Source: Mesorhizobium sp. L-8-3 (GTDB taxonomy: Bacteria > Pseudomonadota > Alphaproteobacteria > Rhizobiales > Rhizobiaceae). From it: a DNA stretch of 64,000 nt. A program made the translations under genes and the position numbers. Below are positions 62,843 through 64,000 of this stretch, piece by piece. The notes beneath the pieces were generated by a model. The model was not told the origin of the DNA, did not search any database, and saw only the letters and a list, made by a program, of their open reading frames with translations. The stretch spans positions 806,001 to 870,000 of the forward strand of contig NZ_AP023262.1 in NCBI RefSeq assembly GCF_016756615.1, given 5' to 3'. How positions within the stretch are numbered: the stretch's first letter is position 1; each line of letters opens with the position of its first letter.

Positions 62843-63601
62843 CTATTCTTTGCCTTTTTCCGAGGGCTTCCGGGCGATCCATGAGGACAGCGGTTCCGGC
62901 AAACCAGTGCTCTCTTTCGCCGGAGGGCGCGCGAAACTGCCAGCATTCGCGCCCAGCGGGCGAAGCCGATGGAGGGCGAGCGCCTGCAGAGCCGCCGCCT
63001 GAATTGGGTCCAGCAACACGGCGGGAACCTCATCCATGATGTCGCTGGCAAGTCCCGCGATCGGGGCGCCAGCAAGGATGACAACATCGGCGCGGGTGGC
63101 GGCGCGACGGCATGTTTCTGCCAGCGGTCGCCTCAGATCCTGCGCCACGTCGGAGATGGAGCCGAAATCGGCGTCCGGGGTGAAGGTTCCCGCGAAGCGG
63201 CGTTCAATGCCAGTCCGTGTCACCTGTTCCTCATACCAAGGCGCGAGCCGGGGAGAAAACGTGACGAAGGCGAAGCGCTGACCGAGCGCCAGCGCGGCAA
63301 GCATTGCGGCCTCCGACATGCCCGTGACCGGCAGGTCGAACAGTTCCCGCGCCGCTCCGAGGCCGGGGTCGCCGAAGGCGCCGATCACGGCCGCGTCGAA
63401 ACTGCCGATCCGCTCTGCGAGCATCGACAGGACCGCAGCACCGGCGATCTCGGCCTCCGCGCGCGACGAGATATAGGCGAACCCTTCGCGCGCAGTGACG
63501 GGCAGCAAGTCCACGTCCGGCGGCAGCACGGACCTGGCCGAGGCGGCAAGCCTGTCGGTCAGCGCCTGCGTCGTGTTCGGGTTGAGAAGCAGGAGCCGCA
63601 T
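62843..63601 (-). CDS. Asp/Glu/hydantoin racemase-family protein
   Basis: A 252-aa protein from ATG at 63601, which overlaps the TRAP stop by one base. RLLLLNPNTTQALTDRL, AVIGAFGDPGLGAARE (first Cys position occupied by Gly/Asp) and ADVVILAGAPIAGL match the hydantoin racemase branch, but the two catalytic cysteines typical of the family are not evident (FGDPG and AGAPIAG in place of FDDPG/GCAG), so it may be an inactive or altered member. The neighbourhood of a carbamoylase makes hydantoin chemistry plausible. Confidence 0.8.
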   Translation of the reverse strand: MRLLLLNPNTTQALTDRLAASARSVLPPDVDLLPVTAREGFAYISSRAEAEIAGAAVLSMLAERIGSFDAAVIGAFGDPGLGAARELFDLPVTGMSEAAMLAALALGQRFAFVTFSPRLAPWYEEQVTRTGIERRFAGTFTPDADFGSISDVAQDLRRPLAETCRRAATRADVVILAGAPIAGLASDIMDEVPAVLLDPIQAAALQALALHRLRPLGANAGSFARPPAKESTGLPEPLSSWIARKPSEKGKE

Positions 63602-64000
63602 CAGTAACCGAGCCTTTCCGGCAGCCATGTCACGATTCCCGGGAAAATCATGCACAGCAGCAGCACCGCATACATCGTGGCGATGAAAGGCCAGCTTTCG
63701 CGGACAAGCTCGCCCATCCTGACGCCCGTAACACCACAGACGACGAAGAGCACCACGCCCACAGGCGGAGTCAGCATCCCGATCACCAGGTTCAGTACGA
63801 AGAGAAAGCCGAAATGCAACGGATCGATCCCGTATTGTAACGCAATCGGGTGAAAGAGCGGCACGAGCATGATGTAGGCGGCGTTCGACTCCAGGAACAT
63901 GCCGACCACCAGCAACATGAGCGCGATCAGGCAAAGAAACAGGAATGGGCTGTCCGTAATTCCCTGCATCAAGGCTGCAAGTTTCATCGGCAGGAGATCG
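63601..64000 (-). CDS. TRAP transporter large permease, C-terminal part (runs off window)
   Basis: The C-terminal about 133 residues of a DctM-family permease (LNLVIGMLTPPVGVVLFVVCGVTG; MYAVLLLCMIFPGIVTWLPERLGY). The start lies beyond the right edge. A second TRAP system next to the racemase suggests uptake of a further carboxylated compound. Confidence 0.92.
   Translation of the reverse strand, partial: DLLPMKLAALMQGITDSPFLFLCLIALMLLVVGMFLESNAAYIMLVPLFHPIALQYGIDPLHFGFLFVLNLVIGMLTPPVGVVLFVVCGVTGVRMGELVRESWPFIATMYAVLLLCMIFPGIVTWLPERLGY

Noticed and set aside
62589..62882. Small overlapping frames between 62454 and 62842
   Set aside because: No start site, domain pattern or context supports them over chance frames.
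1..64000. CRISPR arrays, rRNA or tRNA genes
   Set aside because: No regularly spaced repeats with unique spacers and no recognisable tRNA or rRNA segment were found by reading.
1..64000. Site-specific integrase or intact insertion sequence
   Set aside because: No transposase or tyrosine/serine recombinase motif was found; the only traces are the repeated gene ends near 39.2 and 46.9 kb, whose identity is unknown.

Overview
The window is GC-rich DNA from an alphaproteobacterium. The order cannot be settled from the sequence: the conjugation and replication backbone is of the kind shared by Sphingomonadales and Rhizobiales elements, and both TonB-dependent uptake and TRAP/ABC uptake are present. 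It reads as accessory DNA. The left two thirds is part of an integrative/conjugative element (ICE) or plasmid backbone carrying cargo. The right third is a dedicated pyrimidine-ring metabolism locus. No integrase, rRNA, tRNA or CRISPR array was seen.

Left backbone (1-3.6 kb and 16.8-26.4 kb). A ribbon-helix-helix protein, the TraG/VirD4 coupling ATPase and a LysR regulator lie at the left. After cargo come the relaxase, a probable oriT interval, a lytic transglycosylase, DUF736, the TraF-type S26 peptidase, DUF2840, a RepA-type initiator with iteron-like repeats inside its 3' end, small HTH regulators, a DUF6499/DUF2285 gene apparently split by a frameshift, DUF932 and a second DUF736. A large ParB-like protein (30.1-32.2 kb) shares a long duplicated leader with DUF932.

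Cargo between TraG and relaxase (3.7-16.7 kb): two AraC regulators around an RND efflux pair, a small cysteine-rich exported protein, and a TonB receptor followed by a YkoE-D-C-like ECF importer. A 25-bp element is shared by the RND promoter region and the second araC leader.

Defence-like block (27-39.3 kb): a SIR2-domain protein bracketed by ~150-bp direct repeats, a nuclease-fold candidate, a tightly overlapping operon of HTH-ASCH, PIN-GNAT-PUA-like and P-loop kinase proteins next to a convergent HNH protein, and a 747-aa protein with a D...ExK nuclease-like core whose overlapping partner gene is decayed. The HTH-ASCH/PIN-GNAT/kinase operon is the best candidate for an undescribed system.

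Redox island (39.2-46.9 kb): TetR, old yellow enzyme (short N terminus), DUF2147, MDR oxidoreductase, alpha/beta hydrolase, SDR, aldo/keto reductase and thiolase, flanked by ~60-bp imperfect direct repeats.

Pyrimidine locus (47.5 kb to the right edge): pyrF, a TRAP transporter, pyrC, an M20 carbamoylase, class 1B pyrD and pyrK, divergent pyrE, an XRE regulator, an ABC importer with an embedded nucleoside phosphorylase, then a hydantoin racemase-like gene and a second TRAP permease. PyrD/K + PyrC + carbamoylase run backwards would be the orotate-degrading route known from Clostridium (Zymobacterium) oroticum, while PyrE/F would turn orotate into UMP. A GTCT-N8-AGAC dyad lies upstream of four transcription units here, including the XRE gene, and probably marks its regulon.
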